DNA of 64,000 nt from Occallatibacter savannae (GTDB taxonomy: Bacteria > Acidobacteriota > Terriglobia > Terriglobales > Acidobacteriaceae), in contig NZ_QFFY01000005.1 in assembly GCF_003131205.1 (NCBI RefSeq), forward strand, positions 124,001-188,000, read 5' to 3'. Numbering within the stretch: the first letter of the stretch is position 1; each line of letters starts with the position of its first letter. Of the stretch, positions 28,207 to 37,436 are shown piece by piece. The position numbers and the translations under genes were made by a program. The notes under the pieces were generated by a model. It was not told the DNA's origin. It did no database searches and saw only the letters and a list, made by a program, of their open reading frames with translations.

Positions 28207-30099
28207 TTACAAGGAACTCTCGCCTTGCGGGAAGGAGAGGCGGAAGACGGTACCCTGGCCGACCCGGGAGCGTACGCGGATAGTGCCGGCGTTGCGTTCG
28301 ACAAGTTGCTTGCTGACCCAGAGCCCGAGGCCTGTGCCTACGCCCACCTTCGAAGTGAAGAAGGGCTCGAAGATCTTTTTGAGGTTTTCGCGCGCGATGC
28401 CGGAGCCGCTGTCGGCGACGGAGATGTTGATGCGCGATCGGGAGTCGTCCGTGGAGATTCTGCGCGCGCGGACTACGATGCGATCGCCGTGGCTGGAGGC
28501 GTCAAGCGCGTTGCCGACGAGATTACAAAGCACCTGCCTGATCTCACCTGAAGACCCGAGGAACTGAATGCCGGCGGGGATGTCGAGTTCGAGCCGGATG
28601 GAGCGGCTCTCGAGGCGGCGACCGAAGATGGCGAGGACTTCGTCCATGAGGGGCAGGAGCCGGACGTGTTCCTTGGGGGAGTTCTCGCGATAAAAGGCGA
28701 GGGTCTGGCGAAGGATGTGCGAGACGCGCCGGAGTTCGTTGTCGGCGGTGTGGAGGAGTTCTCGGACGTTTTCGGGGAGGTTTTCGGTGAGCGACAGCAC
28801 GTAGTGGATGTTGGTGACGGCTGTGAGCGGGTTGTTGACCTCGTGGGCGACGGTGGCTGCGAAGCGACCTGCTACGGCGAGCTTTTCGGCGCGAAGCAAA
28901 GCTTCCTGAGCGAGTTTCTTTTCGGTGATGTCGGTGTTGGTGCCGAACCAGTATTGAATCGCACCGTCTTCGCCGCGGATAGGCGTTCCCCGGACGAGGA
29001 ACCAGCGATACTCGCCGTCTCGGCCGCGGATCCGGAGTTCATTCTCGTAGTCGACGCCGTTCTGGTTGGCCTGTTCCCAGAGACGTTGGTTGGGTTCGAA
29101 GTCGTCGGGGTGGATGAATTCGCGCCAGTTAAAGCCCAACCCGTGTTCCGGGGTCTGCCCGGTATACGCGTACCAGCGACCATTCTGATAGAGCGTTGCG
29201 CCCGCGGGGTCGGTAATCCAGACCATCTGCGGGATGTTTTCGCTCAGGGCCTGGAAGCGGAGTTCGACGTCCCGGAGTTCCCTGGCGGCCTTGTTCTCGG
29301 CTGTGACATCGCGGCCGATGCCGATGTTGGTGCCATCGGGTAGGGCTACATTGAGCCACTTGGTGTCGATGATGTCGCCGGACTTGGTTCGGGTTTTGAA
29401 ATCGCGGGCTTCGCCGTCCGCTTCAGCGATCAGTGAGCGCACCTTGGCGAGTTCTTCCGGATCCGGATACAGAAGGGCCGCGGTGTCACCGTTGTTCTCT
29501 TCCGGGGACCAGCCGATCGTGCTGGTCCACGCGCGGTTGACCCACTGCACTTTGCCGGGCTCGCGCATGTAGCAGATCATCACCGGGATGTTGTTGATGA
29601 TGGTGTCGAGCATGGTGTGCTGGGCGAGTATTGCGGAGCGAGCCTCATCCAGCTTCTGATCGCGGGCTTTGTGCTCCGAGATGTCTACGTTAACGCCGAG
29701 GAGATTGATGGGCGTTCCGGCAGGGTCGTAGGAGAATTTGCCGCGCGCGTAGATCCAGCGCGTTGAGCCATCAGCATGAAGGACGCGGAACTCGTCCTCG
29801 TACTCGACTGTTTTGCTGAGGCAGAGAGCCTGAATTTTCGTTTCCACGCTGTCTATGTCAGCGGGGTGGACGTGAGATCGGAAGCCAGTGACGTATTCGG
29901 CATCCGGTTCGCCGCCGAAAATCGCGATTGGATCTCCGAAGTAGATGGTTTTGTTCTGCTGGATGTCCCAGTCCCAGGCGCACATCTTGGCGCAGGAAAG
30001 CGCCACCTTCGCGATCTGGAGCATGCGCGTGCGATCGTCATCAATCGGAAGCGGGGCTTGCGGAGGAACAAGGGAAGGGCTGATTACTGGGGTGGTCAC
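28207..30099 (-). CDS. Triple-PAS sensor histidine kinase
   Basis: 630 residues with no membrane helix. Three PAS/PAC units are visible: about 28-150 (WDWDIQQNKTIYFGD, ending LLGVNVDISEHK), about 155-270 (NNIPVMICYMREPGKVQWVN), and about 280-400 (LSENIPQMVWITDPAG, ending YWFGTNTDITEKK). HisKA follows with the phosphorylated His near 418 in AATVAHEVNNPLTAV, then an HATPase domain (LVGNALDASS, VADSGSGIARE, GTGLGLWVSKQL). It is a soluble kinase sensing an unknown cytoplasmic cue. The start is a GTG with a weak ribosome site. Direct repeats lie 75 nt upstream. Confidence 0.9.
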   Translation of the reverse strand: MTTPVISPSLVPPQAPLPIDDDRTRMLQIAKVALSCAKMCAWDWDIQQNKTIYFGDPIAIFGGEPDAEYVTGFRSHVHPADIDSVETKIQALCLSKTVEYEDEFRVLHADGSTRWIYARGKFSYDPAGTPINLLGVNVDISEHKARDQKLDEARSAILAQHTMLDTIINNIPVMICYMREPGKVQWVNRAWTSTIGWSPEENNGDTAALLYPDPEELAKVRSLIAEADGEARDFKTRTKSGDIIDTKWLNVALPDGTNIGIGRDVTAENKAARELRDVELRFQALSENIPQMVWITDPAGATLYQNGRWYAYTGQTPEHGLGFNWREFIHPDDFEPNQRLWEQANQNGVDYENELRIRGRDGEYRWFLVRGTPIRGEDGAIQYWFGTNTDITEKKLAQEALLRAEKLAVAGRFAATVAHEVNNPLTAVTNIHYVLSLTENLPENVRELLHTADNELRRVSHILRQTLAFYRENSPKEHVRLLPLMDEVLAIFGRRLESRSIRLELDIPAGIQFLGSSGEIRQVLCNLVGNALDASSHGDRIVVRARRISTDDSRSRINISVADSGSGIARENLKKIFEPFFTSKVGVGTGLGLWVSKQLVERNAGTIRVRSRVGQGTVFRLSFPQGESSL

Positions 30100-30173
30100 T
30101 GGCTTACACTTTGTGCTTAATGCAACAGATGCGCCCTCGTGGGAGAGAGTTGCCCAGGACAGGACCCAGTTAG

Positions 30174-30201
30174 GTGATCGCAGCGAACTGAAGTGATCGC
30201 A
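30174..30201 (-). promoter_or_regulatory. Direct 9-nt repeats upstream of the PAS kinase
   Basis: TGCGATCAC occurs twice on the minus strand, 19 nt apart start to start (about two helical turns), 75 nt before the kinase start codon. That spacing suits a dimeric regulator on one DNA face, for example autoregulation by the NarL-type regulator; unproven. Confidence 0.35.
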
Positions 30202-30215
30202 TCCCTCTTCTGCGT

Positions 30216-32348
30216 CTACGGCTTGGGTGGCGTGGTCTGCTTTTTCTTACCGAAGAGGCCGCCGAGGATCTGCTGGGCAGCGCCGGCAGGAGATTGCTGC
30301 TGAGACGGCTGCTGGGTTGTTGTCTGGCCGGGAACTTTGCCGCCCAACAAGCCGCCCAGTGCGCCCGTGATGGAAGTGGGGTTGTTCATGTTGGGGATCA
30401 GGCCCTTGAGCCGCATCTGCGCCAGCTGCTGGACGTCGGGCTGGAAGTGCGGGTTGGAGAAGGTGCCGGTGATGATGGCGGGAATGACGAGCTCACCCTG
30501 GTTGTTGGCGAGGGCCGTCTTCATGAATCCGCCGATTTGCTGACCGCCCACCTGCTGGCTGACGTTCTGTGCGATGACGGCAGTGGCACGCATGTTGAGG
30601 GCTTCGGTCGCGAGGTTGGCGGTTCCGGCGAGGCCAACGTTGCCGATGTCGAGCGTGGCCTGAAGGTCCTTGGTTTCGGCGATGCCGTCACGGACGTTGA
30701 TGTTGCCGGTCATCTTGGAGATGGTGGTCATGCCGGAGGTGTTCTGCGAAGAGCCGGGTCGCAGGAAGCCGGCGATCTTGCTGAGCTCGCTGCTCATGTT
30801 GGCGCCGGAGTATTTCACGTTGTTGAAGTTTACGTTGACGGTGCCGTTGAGGGTGCGCTCGATTTCTTCAGCGGTAAGGGACTTCACGGCGCCGGAAGCA
30901 TGCATGTCCAGATTCAGTGTTCCCTGGCCGGTGACCTTGTCGAGCGATTTGACGCCGTAGGCCTTGGCCATGGCGAGAATGGCGGGGAGCTGAGCGTTGG
31001 CGGCTTTGAGCGTGGCGTCGACGGTAGCGGAGGGCGCGGTGTAGTTGCGCATGGTGAGCTGCGCGTTGGCGCTGGTCTGGCCGGAGATGATGGTGAATGG
31101 GTTCGACTGGATCTGCGACGGCGTGAGATTCAGGTTGATGGACTGGATCTGGACGGGCTGGGGCAGGTCCTTGCCGCTCGCCTGGAGGTTGGCTGCGGAA
31201 ACGGTCCCGCTGAGAGCAGGCTTGTCTGCTGATCCGACGGCGTGGATGTTGGCATTGACGGTGCCGGTGACGGTGGTGCCTGGGGTGAGGGCCATGCCCG
31301 CGGCGGCTGCGTACTTGGCGGCTTCGGCGACGGAGACGTTGTTGGCGCGAAGGTTTATGTCGATGTGGGCTGGCGTGGATTTGGTCTGCGCGGTTCCGTT
31401 GAGATCGATGGGAGTGGAGCCCAGCTTAGTGGTGAGGTTGCGTATGGTGATCGCGCCGTTTGGCATGTCGTCGGTGAGATCGTATTGGGCCGAGACGGGG
31501 AAGCCGAGTTCCATACCGCGGACTTTGGCCTTGTCGATGCTGGTCTGGCCGTTGGCGGTGACTTTCCCGCCTTCGCTATCGATTTTGGTTTCGCCGGTGA
31601 GTACGCCGTCGGTGCCGGCTGTTGCCGGCGAGTTGAGGAACTTAGTGAAGTCGCTGACGCCGACGTTCTTGAGCTGGAGGGTGCCGTGGAAGGGCGTGAG
31701 AGTCGCGTCTTGCGCGTTGATGGGGCCGCCCTTGCCCTGAAGGGTAATGGCCTGTTCGCCCGCTCCGGCCATGTGAACGGTTGCGTCGACGTTGAAGGGA
31801 GTGCTGGGCGAGAAGTCGGAGAGCTTGACGTCGATGTGGTTGTAGAGAGTGGGCGTGCTGCTCTGGGTCTGGTCGAGGAGGGAGATTTCACCGTCTTTAA
31901 TGACGAGATCGCCGAGGGAGAACTGTTGATTCGACGACTGCGAAGATGATGACTTGGATCCAGAGCCGATGGAGGCGAAGTTCCACTGGCCGGCTTTGTT
32001 TTTGATGAGATTGACGGTGGGCTGCTGGAGATTGAGGGATTGAATCTCGACGTCTTTATGCAGTAACGGCAGGAGCTTGACGGCCACGTCGAGTTCGCTG
32101 GCTTTAACGAACGGCGCGTCAGTGCTGAAGCGCGGATCGTCGGCGATGGCGAGGTTCTGCACGGTGATGCTGGGCGGGAAGAGCTTAAGATGCATGTCGC
32201 CGAGTTGAACGGGGCGGCCGAGATGCTGCTGAAGCTGGGCCTGGATCGTGCCGCGATATCGATTGACATCGAATGTGGCAACGAAGATGGCTGCTCCGGC
32301 AATGATGACAACCACGATAACGGCGATGGCGATGAGAACTTTGCGCAT
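30216..32348 (-). CDS. AsmA-family inner-membrane protein
   Basis: 710 residues. One N-terminal membrane helix (VLIAIAVIVVVIIAGAAIFVATF) is followed by the AsmA start motif DVNRYRGTIQAQLQQHLGRPVQLGDMHLKLFPP. The rest is beta-rich periplasmic sequence, then the conserved C-terminal AsmA part (LNGTVNVNFNNVKYSGANM, GNINVRDGIAETKDLQATL, IPAIITGTFSNPHFQPDV). The tail is Gln/Thr/Pro-rich. Family knowledge: AsmA-like proteins are linked to outer-membrane assembly and phospholipid transport. AAAGGA precedes the ATG. Complete and of typical length. Confidence 0.9.
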   Translation of the reverse strand: MRKVLIAIAVIVVVIIAGAAIFVATFDVNRYRGTIQAQLQQHLGRPVQLGDMHLKLFPPSITVQNLAIADDPRFSTDAPFVKASELDVAVKLLPLLHKDVEIQSLNLQQPTVNLIKNKAGQWNFASIGSGSKSSSSQSSNQQFSLGDLVIKDGEISLLDQTQSSTPTLYNHIDVKLSDFSPSTPFNVDATVHMAGAGEQAITLQGKGGPINAQDATLTPFHGTLQLKNVGVSDFTKFLNSPATAGTDGVLTGETKIDSEGGKVTANGQTSIDKAKVRGMELGFPVSAQYDLTDDMPNGAITIRNLTTKLGSTPIDLNGTAQTKSTPAHIDINLRANNVSVAEAAKYAAAAGMALTPGTTVTGTVNANIHAVGSADKPALSGTVSAANLQASGKDLPQPVQIQSINLNLTPSQIQSNPFTIISGQTSANAQLTMRNYTAPSATVDATLKAANAQLPAILAMAKAYGVKSLDKVTGQGTLNLDMHASGAVKSLTAEEIERTLNGTVNVNFNNVKYSGANMSSELSKIAGFLRPGSSQNTSGMTTISKMTGNINVRDGIAETKDLQATLDIGNVGLAGTANLATEALNMRATAVIAQNVSQQVGGQQIGGFMKTALANNQGELVIPAIITGTFSNPHFQPDVQQLAQMRLKGLIPNMNNPTSITGALGGLLGGKVPGQTTTQQPSQQQSPAGAAQQILGGLFGKKKQTTPPKP

Positions 32349-32410
32349 GGCGTATGTCCTTTCCCGTCCGCGAGTTCGTTTAGATGATAGCTGGGGTGGG
32401 GGGTATGCCT

Positions 32411-32470
32411 GGAAGGACAGGGACTAGGGAATAAGGGAACAAGGGGACGAGGGGACGAGGGACAGGGATG
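32411..32470 (+). repeat. Purine-rich GGGACRAG repeat tract
   Basis: The plus strand is nearly all purine, with repeated units such as GGGACA, GGGAACAA and GGGGACGA in tandem. A shorter similar tract sits at 59942. No coding value; it lies between the AsmA start and the oxidoreductase end. Confidence 0.5.
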
Positions 32471-32517
32471 GTGAGTAGTGAGCGTGAGCGGCTGTGGAGG
32501 CTGGATGCGGTGCGGAA

Positions 32518-33507
32518 TCATTCCTCGGCGGGGAAGCGGACGCCGAGGGCTCGGCGGGCTTGTTGAAGGAGATGGGCCATTCCGAGGGACATGGAGTGCG
32601 GGATGACGTGGCTTTCCATGTGGCCCTGGCGCAGGAGGTCGCAGAAGTGTTCGGTCTCGTAGTTGAAGCCGCCTGCAGTGTAGGACTCTTCGAGTTCGAC
32701 CATGCGGCCGTCGACGTAGTGCACCGTAGCGCGTGCGGGATTCCACCAGTTGGCGTGCAGGATGACGTAGCCGCGGGGAGCGGATAGGAGTGCATCTCCG
32801 TGGCTGAGCAAGTCGATGCCGGTGTGGAGCTGGGCCATTCCGCGCTCATGTTCGGATTGGAAGATGGCGAAAGTGTCGACTCCTGCCGTACTGACGCGAC
32901 CCATGGTTTGGAGGCGCTTGAGCGGTCCGAGCCAGTCGAGGGCGAGGAAGGCTTCGTAGGGACCGATGCCGAGAATGCCGCCGCCGCCGAGTTCGGGGAA
33001 ATGTAGGGGGTAGTCCGGCCCGATGGAGGAGTCGCAGTGTCCGGCACGGACGAAACCGACTGGGCCAATGGGGTCTGTGTCGAGGTGCTCGCGCAGCCGG
33101 CGATAAAGCGGGAAGAAGGGCGGCTTCATCGCTTCCATGAAGAGCCGGTTGTGCCGTCGGGCGGCGGCGATGACGTGCTGAACCTGTGCGACGTTCAGCG
33201 CTGCCGGCTTTTCGCAGAGGACGTGCTTGCCAGCCTGGAGCGCGGCGATGCAGAGATCCGCGTGGGTGTCGGGATGGGTTGCGACGTAGATGGCGTCGAG
33301 CTCAGACGAGAGCAGGGCAGCGAGCGTCGGGGCTACTGTTGGAACGAGAAAGCGTTCGGCATAGTTCGCGGCGCGTTCGGCGTTGCGGCCCCACACCGCC
33401 GCGATCTCCGCGTGCTGAACTGCTGTCATGCCCTGGGCAAACCGCGCGGCGGCACGGCCAGGGCCGATTACGCCGAAGCGGATGACCTTGGAAGGATGCG
33501 AAACCAT
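32518..33507 (-). CDS. Gfo/Idh/MocA-family oxidoreductase
   Basis: 329 residues. The N-terminal Rossmann domain has RFGVIGPGRAAARFAQGM, LDAIYVATHPDTHADLCIAALQAGKHVLCEKP with the EKP motif, and the C-terminal half is the beta-sheet domain (HFPELGGGGILGIGPYEAFLALDWLG). Family knowledge: NAD(P)-dependent oxidoreductases acting on sugars, inositols, amino-sugars or dihydrodiols; this one resembles trans-dihydrodiol/D-xylose-type members. The gene starts 5 nt after the dapD stop, so the two are co-transcribed. Its location beside nucleotide-sugar genes might suggest sugar chemistry, but the 300-nt gap and separate unit argue caution. Confidence 0.85.
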   Translation of the reverse strand: MVSHPSKVIRFGVIGPGRAAARFAQGMTAVQHAEIAAVWGRNAERAANYAERFLVPTVAPTLAALLSSELDAIYVATHPDTHADLCIAALQAGKHVLCEKPAALNVAQVQHVIAAARRHNRLFMEAMKPPFFPLYRRLREHLDTDPIGPVGFVRAGHCDSSIGPDYPLHFPELGGGGILGIGPYEAFLALDWLGPLKRLQTMGRVSTAGVDTFAIFQSEHERGMAQLHTGIDLLSHGDALLSAPRGYVILHANWWNPARATVHYVDGRMVELEESYTAGGFNYETEHFCDLLRQGHMESHVIPHSMSLGMAHLLQQARRALGVRFPAEE

Positions 33508-33512
33508 CCGGT

Positions 33513-34373
33513 TTACCGGAGCAGATCTTCGAGCGTGGTGCTCAGGTCAGTCTTCTCGTCGCGGTACTTGACGATGACCGGAGCGTAGAGCGAGAGGCCC
33601 CAGCTCTGCGCGTTTGGATGGCCCTTTCCAGAGCCGATGGCGCGGGAACCAGGAACGACGACTGCCTTCTCGGGGATGATGAGCGGGGATTCTGGTGTAG
33701 CGCGGAGCGTCTTGCCTTTGACGAGGTCGAAGACGGGCGTGCCACGGGTCAGGATCGTGCCGGGGGCGAGGACTGCGCCAGAGCGCACGATGGTTCCTTC
33801 ATAGACGCCGCAGTTGCCGCCCACCATGGCGTCGTCCTCGATGATGACGGGGCTGGCGTTGATGGGCTCGAGTACGCCGCCGATTTGGGCTGCCGCGCTG
33901 AGGTGCACACGCCTGCCGATCTGCGCGCAAGAGCCGACCAGGGCGTGCGAGTCGACCATTGTTCCTTCGTCTACCCATGCGCCGGCGTTAATGTACATGG
34001 GAGGCATGCAGACGACGCCTCGGGCGACGTAAGCTCCGGCTCTGATGGAGGAGCCACCGGGGACAACGCGTACGCCATCTTCTGCGGTAAACAGCCGGAC
34101 GGGGTAGGTGTGCTTGTCGACGAAGGAGAGGCCGGCCCCGGTGAGGTCGTGTAAGGCGCCGAGCCGGAAGCCCAACAGGATCCCTTTTTTCACCCAGGCG
34201 TTGACACGCCAGCCGGTGGGGGATTGAGGGTCGGGAGAGGCGGAACGCACGACGCCTTGCTCGAGAGCGTCGCGGAGTTCAAGGAAGGCCGCCATTGCAG
34301 CCGGGTCGGAGCTGGCGGCTGCTCCCGCGGCAAAGTGAGCCTCAATAGCCTGTTCAAGCTGAAGGGTTTCCAT
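33513..34373 (-). CDS. dapD: Tetrahydrodipicolinate N-succinyltransferase
   Basis: 286 residues. The N-terminal helical domain ([14 protein letters not shown]) leads to [19 protein letters not shown] and then the left-handed beta-helix of hexapeptide repeats: [68 protein letters not shown]. These are diagnostic of DapD. Family knowledge: transfers succinyl from succinyl-CoA to 2,3,4,5-tetrahydrodipicolinate in the diaminopimelate/lysine pathway. The ATG at 34373 matches the usual N-terminus; the track start at 34418 adds a leader. It is the first gene of a two-gene unit with the oxidoreductase. Confidence 0.94.
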   Translation of the reverse strand: METLQLEQAIEAHFAAGAAASSDPAAMAAFLELRDALEQGVVRSASPDPQSPTGWRVNAWVKKGILLGFRLGALHDLTGAGLSFVDKHTYPVRLFTAEDGVRVVPGGSSIRAGAYVARGVVCMPPMYINAGAWVDEGTMVDSHALVGSCAQIGRRVHLSAAAQIGGVLEPINASPVIIEDDAMVGGNCGVYEGTIVRSGAVLAPGTILTRGTPVFDLVKGKTLRATPESPLIIPEKAVVVPGSRAIGSGKGHPNAQSWGLSLYAPVIVKYRDEKTDLSTTLEDLLR

Positions 34374-34455
34374 GTCTGCATCGAGTTTATCGGAGGCAGT
34401 GGACTCACGAAGGTTCAAGCTGAGGAGAGTGGCAACGATTCCACGTCTAAAACAA

Positions 34456-34484
34456 GAACGGCGCCAAGTGCTGATTGGCGCCGT
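34456..34484 (-). terminator. Terminator after the 111-residue protein
   Basis: ACGGCGCCAA pairs perfectly with TTGGCGCCGT (10 bp, 7-nt loop). On the minus strand it is followed by TCTTGTTTTAG, a good U-rich tail. Confidence 0.8.
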
Positions 34485-34508
34485 GTGCGAGGAGAATAGG
34501 GCCCGGAA

Positions 34509-34844
34509 CTACGCAGCTGAAACCGGAGACACCTTGCCGCGGGGGCGGGGGAGTGCCGAAACCGGCTGCAGCTGAAATGAATTCTCGCCGGAGGGAATCA
34601 TTGCCATGGGCACGGTGCGATTTGCCGTTCCATGATTTTTCGATTCCAGCCAGGCGCAGAGCCTTGGGTCGTAGATTTCCGGCTGGCCCTGCCAGAAATC
34701 GGGCTTGAGTCCGCACTGAATGCGGAGATGCCCAAGCTGGAGTTCAATGTTCTTCGTACCCTTCGGGAAGTATCGGCGCACGTTGCCGGAGCCGACGTGC
34801 AACCCGGTCACTCCGTGACCTTTGCTTTGCGTTTTGACCACCAT
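34509..34844 (-). CDS. Small soluble protein of unknown function
   Basis: 111 residues from the ATG at 34844, preceded by AGCAGG; the track start at 35039 has no support. The core reads [41 protein letters not shown], with two cysteines, and the last 30 residues are Pro/Val/Ser-rich. I do not recognise a named domain. A real gene is supported by the ribosome site, its own terminator at 34456-34484, and protein-like composition. It lies between dapD and the aminotransferase on the same strand. Confidence 0.6.
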   Translation of the reverse strand: MVVKTQSKGHGVTGLHVGSGNVRRYFPKGTKNIELQLGHLRIQCGLKPDFWQGQPEIYDPRLCAWLESKNHGTANRTVPMAMIPSGENSFQLQPVSALPRPRGKVSPVSAA

Positions 34845-35135
34845 AGGAACCTGCTCTTCATGTCGGTTGAGAGTTGAACAAACGAGAGGAACCGAGAACA
34901 GCGAGGAAATAAGCCGAAAGGGATGCCTCAACTGCGTTGAAGGTCCGGTGAGGCAAGAGTCTGGGCTGAAAGGAGAATGCTGGGCGCGTGAAAGTCTTTT
35001 GTGAGGAGGCGGCCTGCGCCCATTGGCACATGCCCACACAGAACAAGGATGCCTGCGACGGATGAGAAGGTTGTTTCAGGTTTGAAAAATTGTGAATAAG
35101 GTTGTAGACCCCGGCGGGAGAGGGTGGGGTGGAAG

Positions 35136-36254
35136 TTACCTCTGGAGGAGAGCCTGACGCAGGCTGGTTGCCACTTCCTGCTGCTCTTCCTCGGTGATCC
35201 TGGTGAAGAAAGGCAGAGCCAGGGTGCGCGGCCCCACGGACTCTGCGACGGGCATCGGTTGACGATTGAACCGGCTCCATGCCGGCTGCTGATGAATCGG
35301 CTCAAAGTAGGTTGCGGTCGCTACTCCATCGGCCGCAAGACATTCTCTCAAGCGGGTCCTATCGACTCCGACTCCGAGGCGAATGACGTACACAAACCAG
35401 CTGATCTCGATTCCGGGCAAGGCGATGGGCGGCAGTTCAATCGCATTGATGCCTTCGAGCAGGCGATGGTAGCGTTCCGCAGCCTGGCGGCGCTTGGAGA
35501 GGATCTCGTCGATGCGCTGCAATTGCACTCTGCCCAGTGCACATGCAATGTCGGAGAGGCGGTAATTGAATCCGATGTCCCAAGTGCCGGGAAGGTCTGG
35601 AGAGTTTGCAGGGTGGGGCTGGCGTGCTCGTCCCTGATTGCGCAGTTGCTCAAGGCGCTGGGCATGGATTTGAGAGTGCGCCAGGACGGCTCCTCCCTCG
35701 CCAGTGGTGATCTGCTTGTTGGGGTAGAAGCCGAAGATCGAGAGGTCCCCGAAGGCTCCGGCGCGCTTGTCTCCGATCTTCGCTCCGATGGCCTCGCAGG
35801 CGTCCTCAATAATGACCAGGTTGTGCGCCGACGCCAGCTCGCGCAGACCGATCATGTCGGCCGGAATTCCAAACGTGTGGACGGCGATGATCGCGCGGGT
35901 GCGTGGCGTGATCACCTTTTTGACGCTTTCGGGAGTCAGGTTGAGAGTCAGCTCGTCGACATCGGCGAAAACCGGGGTGGCGCCAACCTGCGCAACTGCG
36001 TTCGCAACGGCAATAAAAGCGAAGGAGGGCACGATGACTTCATGGCCTGCGCCGATGGCGAGCGTGAGGAGGGCCATCTGCAAGCCGGCCGTTCCGCTGC
36101 TGACAGCAACGGCGTGCGGGACGGAGTGGTATTCAGCCATGGCCTTCTCAAACGCGTCAAGTTCGGGGCCCATGCAGAGCTGCGGGGTTCGGAGCACGGC
36201 TGTGACTGCGGCGATCTCAGCTTCTGTGATGTCGGGACTGGAGAGGGGAATCAT
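35136..36254 (-). CDS. DegT/DnrJ/EryC1-family sugar aminotransferase
   Basis: 372 residues. PLP-enzyme motifs: SSGTAGLQMALL, VPSFAFIAVANAV, IIEDACEAIGA (Asp151) and the Schiff-base lysine Lys180 in FGFYPNKQITTGEGG. The substrate half includes GFNYRLSDIACALGRVQL. Family knowledge: transfers an amino group to a 4-keto or 3-keto nucleotide sugar. The close order 4,6-dehydratase, NeuC-type epimerase, aminotransferase suggests a LegC/PseC-type step (4-amino-4,6-dideoxy sugar). The ATG directly follows the TAG of the upstream gene (TAGATG), so translation is coupled. Confidence 0.9.
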   Translation of the reverse strand: MIPLSSPDITEAEIAAVTAVLRTPQLCMGPELDAFEKAMAEYHSVPHAVAVSSGTAGLQMALLTLAIGAGHEVIVPSFAFIAVANAVAQVGATPVFADVDELTLNLTPESVKKVITPRTRAIIAVHTFGIPADMIGLRELASAHNLVIIEDACEAIGAKIGDKRAGAFGDLSIFGFYPNKQITTGEGGAVLAHSQIHAQRLEQLRNQGRARQPHPANSPDLPGTWDIGFNYRLSDIACALGRVQLQRIDEILSKRRQAAERYHRLLEGINAIELPPIALPGIEISWFVYVIRLGVGVDRTRLRECLAADGVATATYFEPIHQQPAWSRFNRQPMPVAESVGPRTLALPFFTRITEEEQQEVATSLRQALLQR

Positions 36255-37436
36255 CTAGCGAATGGACCTCGGTATCGGCGCGGGCGCTTTTACCAGCAAC
36301 TTGCGGAGCGGAACAGAGGCGAGCACCCTGACGATGGTTTTCGAGGCCGTGCCGCTGCCGTAAGGGTTCTGCATTCCGCGGAGCCCTGCTCGAAACGACA
36401 GGTTCATCGCTTTTTTGAGAGAGCTGAGAATCTCGCTCGTGTCGGCGCGCGAGTCGATGACGTTGCGGCCGCGCTCGCGGCCCTGCTGGCGCATGCCGAC
36501 GTTGACTACAGGGAGCGCGAATGACGCGGCTTCCATGATGCCGCTGGAGGAGTTGCCGATCATCGCATCGACCTGACCGAGGAGGCTCCAGTAGGTCACA
36601 GCATCGAGGTTGACGAAGAGATGTGCGTCAGCGCGGGATGAGACCAGCGCTCGCGTGCGATCGATGAGCGCGTGGCTGCCTGCGTCCGTGTTGGGATAGA
36701 CGAAGATCAGCTGGCCTGGTGCTTTTTCCAGTGCCGTAAAGAGGGCGTCGGCTTCAGCATTCGTGTTCTTGAGAATGGTGACTGGGTGCCAGGCGACCAG
36801 GATGCTTGGTTTGGCCAACTTCAGACGCAGCTTGGACTGCAGATCGGCGCGGCGAAGGAGCTTCGATCTCTTCAAATGATCAAGAGAGGGAGCGCCGGCG
36901 TGATGCACGCGCCATGGTTCCTCGCACATGGCGATCACGCGGCGGCGAGCGGTATTGGTCGAAGTGAAGTGGACGTGGGCCAGCTTCGTGATTGCGTTGC
37001 GGACCTGGTCGTCGATGGCGCCCTGGCTTACCTCGCCGCCTTCGATGTGCGCGATTGGGATGCGCATGGCGACGGCTACGCTTGCGGGGGCCAGCATTTC
37101 GTAGCGGTCGGCGATGAGGAGGAGGAGGTCTGGACGCCAGGCAGTCAATGCGTCGGACAAAGACTGGATGGCGATTCCGATCGTCTTTGCCATGCCGGTG
37201 TCCGTGTCCGAATTGAGGAGGCACTCAATGCCGGCTTTGATGGGGAATCCGTTGCGCTCGATCTCGGCAATGGTGTTGCCGTACTGCGGGGCAAGATGCG
37301 GTCCGAGGGCGAAGACCCCGAGGTCAATGGATGGATGCTCTTGAAGTTCGCGCAAGGGCCAGTAGAGATGGCTGAAGTCGGCGCGCGAGGTGGTGACGAC
37401 GGCGATTCTTCTGCGGCCATCGGCTTGCTTACCCAT
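36255..37436 (-). CDS. Hydrolysing UDP-sugar 2-epimerase (NeuC/LegG type)
   Basis: 393 residues from the ATG at 37436. Two Rossmann-like lobes of the GT-B epimerase fold: RRIAVVTTSRADFSHLYWPLREL, LLLIADRYEMLAPASVAVAMRIPIAHIEGGEVSQGAIDDQVRNAITKLAHVHFTS, and late VDAMIGNSSSGIMEAASFALPVVNVG with the REGRNVID-like segment RERGRNVIDSR. Family knowledge: epimerises and releases UDP from UDP-GlcNAc (giving ManNAc) or from UDP-diacetamido-bacillosamine-type sugars (LegG). It overlaps the dehydratase stop by 8 nt (ATGGGTAA), so they are coupled. Confidence 0.9.
   Translation of the reverse strand: MGKQADGRRRIAVVTTSRADFSHLYWPLRELQEHPSIDLGVFALGPHLAPQYGNTIAEIERNGFPIKAGIECLLNSDTDTGMAKTIGIAIQSLSDALTAWRPDLLLLIADRYEMLAPASVAVAMRIPIAHIEGGEVSQGAIDDQVRNAITKLAHVHFTSTNTARRRVIAMCEEPWRVHHAGAPSLDHLKRSKLLRRADLQSKLRLKLAKPSILVAWHPVTILKNTNAEADALFTALEKAPGQLIFVYPNTDAGSHALIDRTRALVSSRADAHLFVNLDAVTYWSLLGQVDAMIGNSSSGIMEAASFALPVVNVGMRQQGRERGRNVIDSRADTSEILSSLKKAMNLSFRAGLRGMQNPYGSGTASKTIVRVLASVPLRKLLVKAPAPIPRSIR

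Noticed and set aside
31355-32746. 463-codon minus-strand ORF
   Set aside because: Out-of-frame shadow of the AsmA gene: Ser/Pro/Arg-rich and no motif.
35124-36524. 466-codon plus-strand ORF
   Set aside because: Antisense to the aminotransferase and NeuC-type genes, both with intact active-site motifs.
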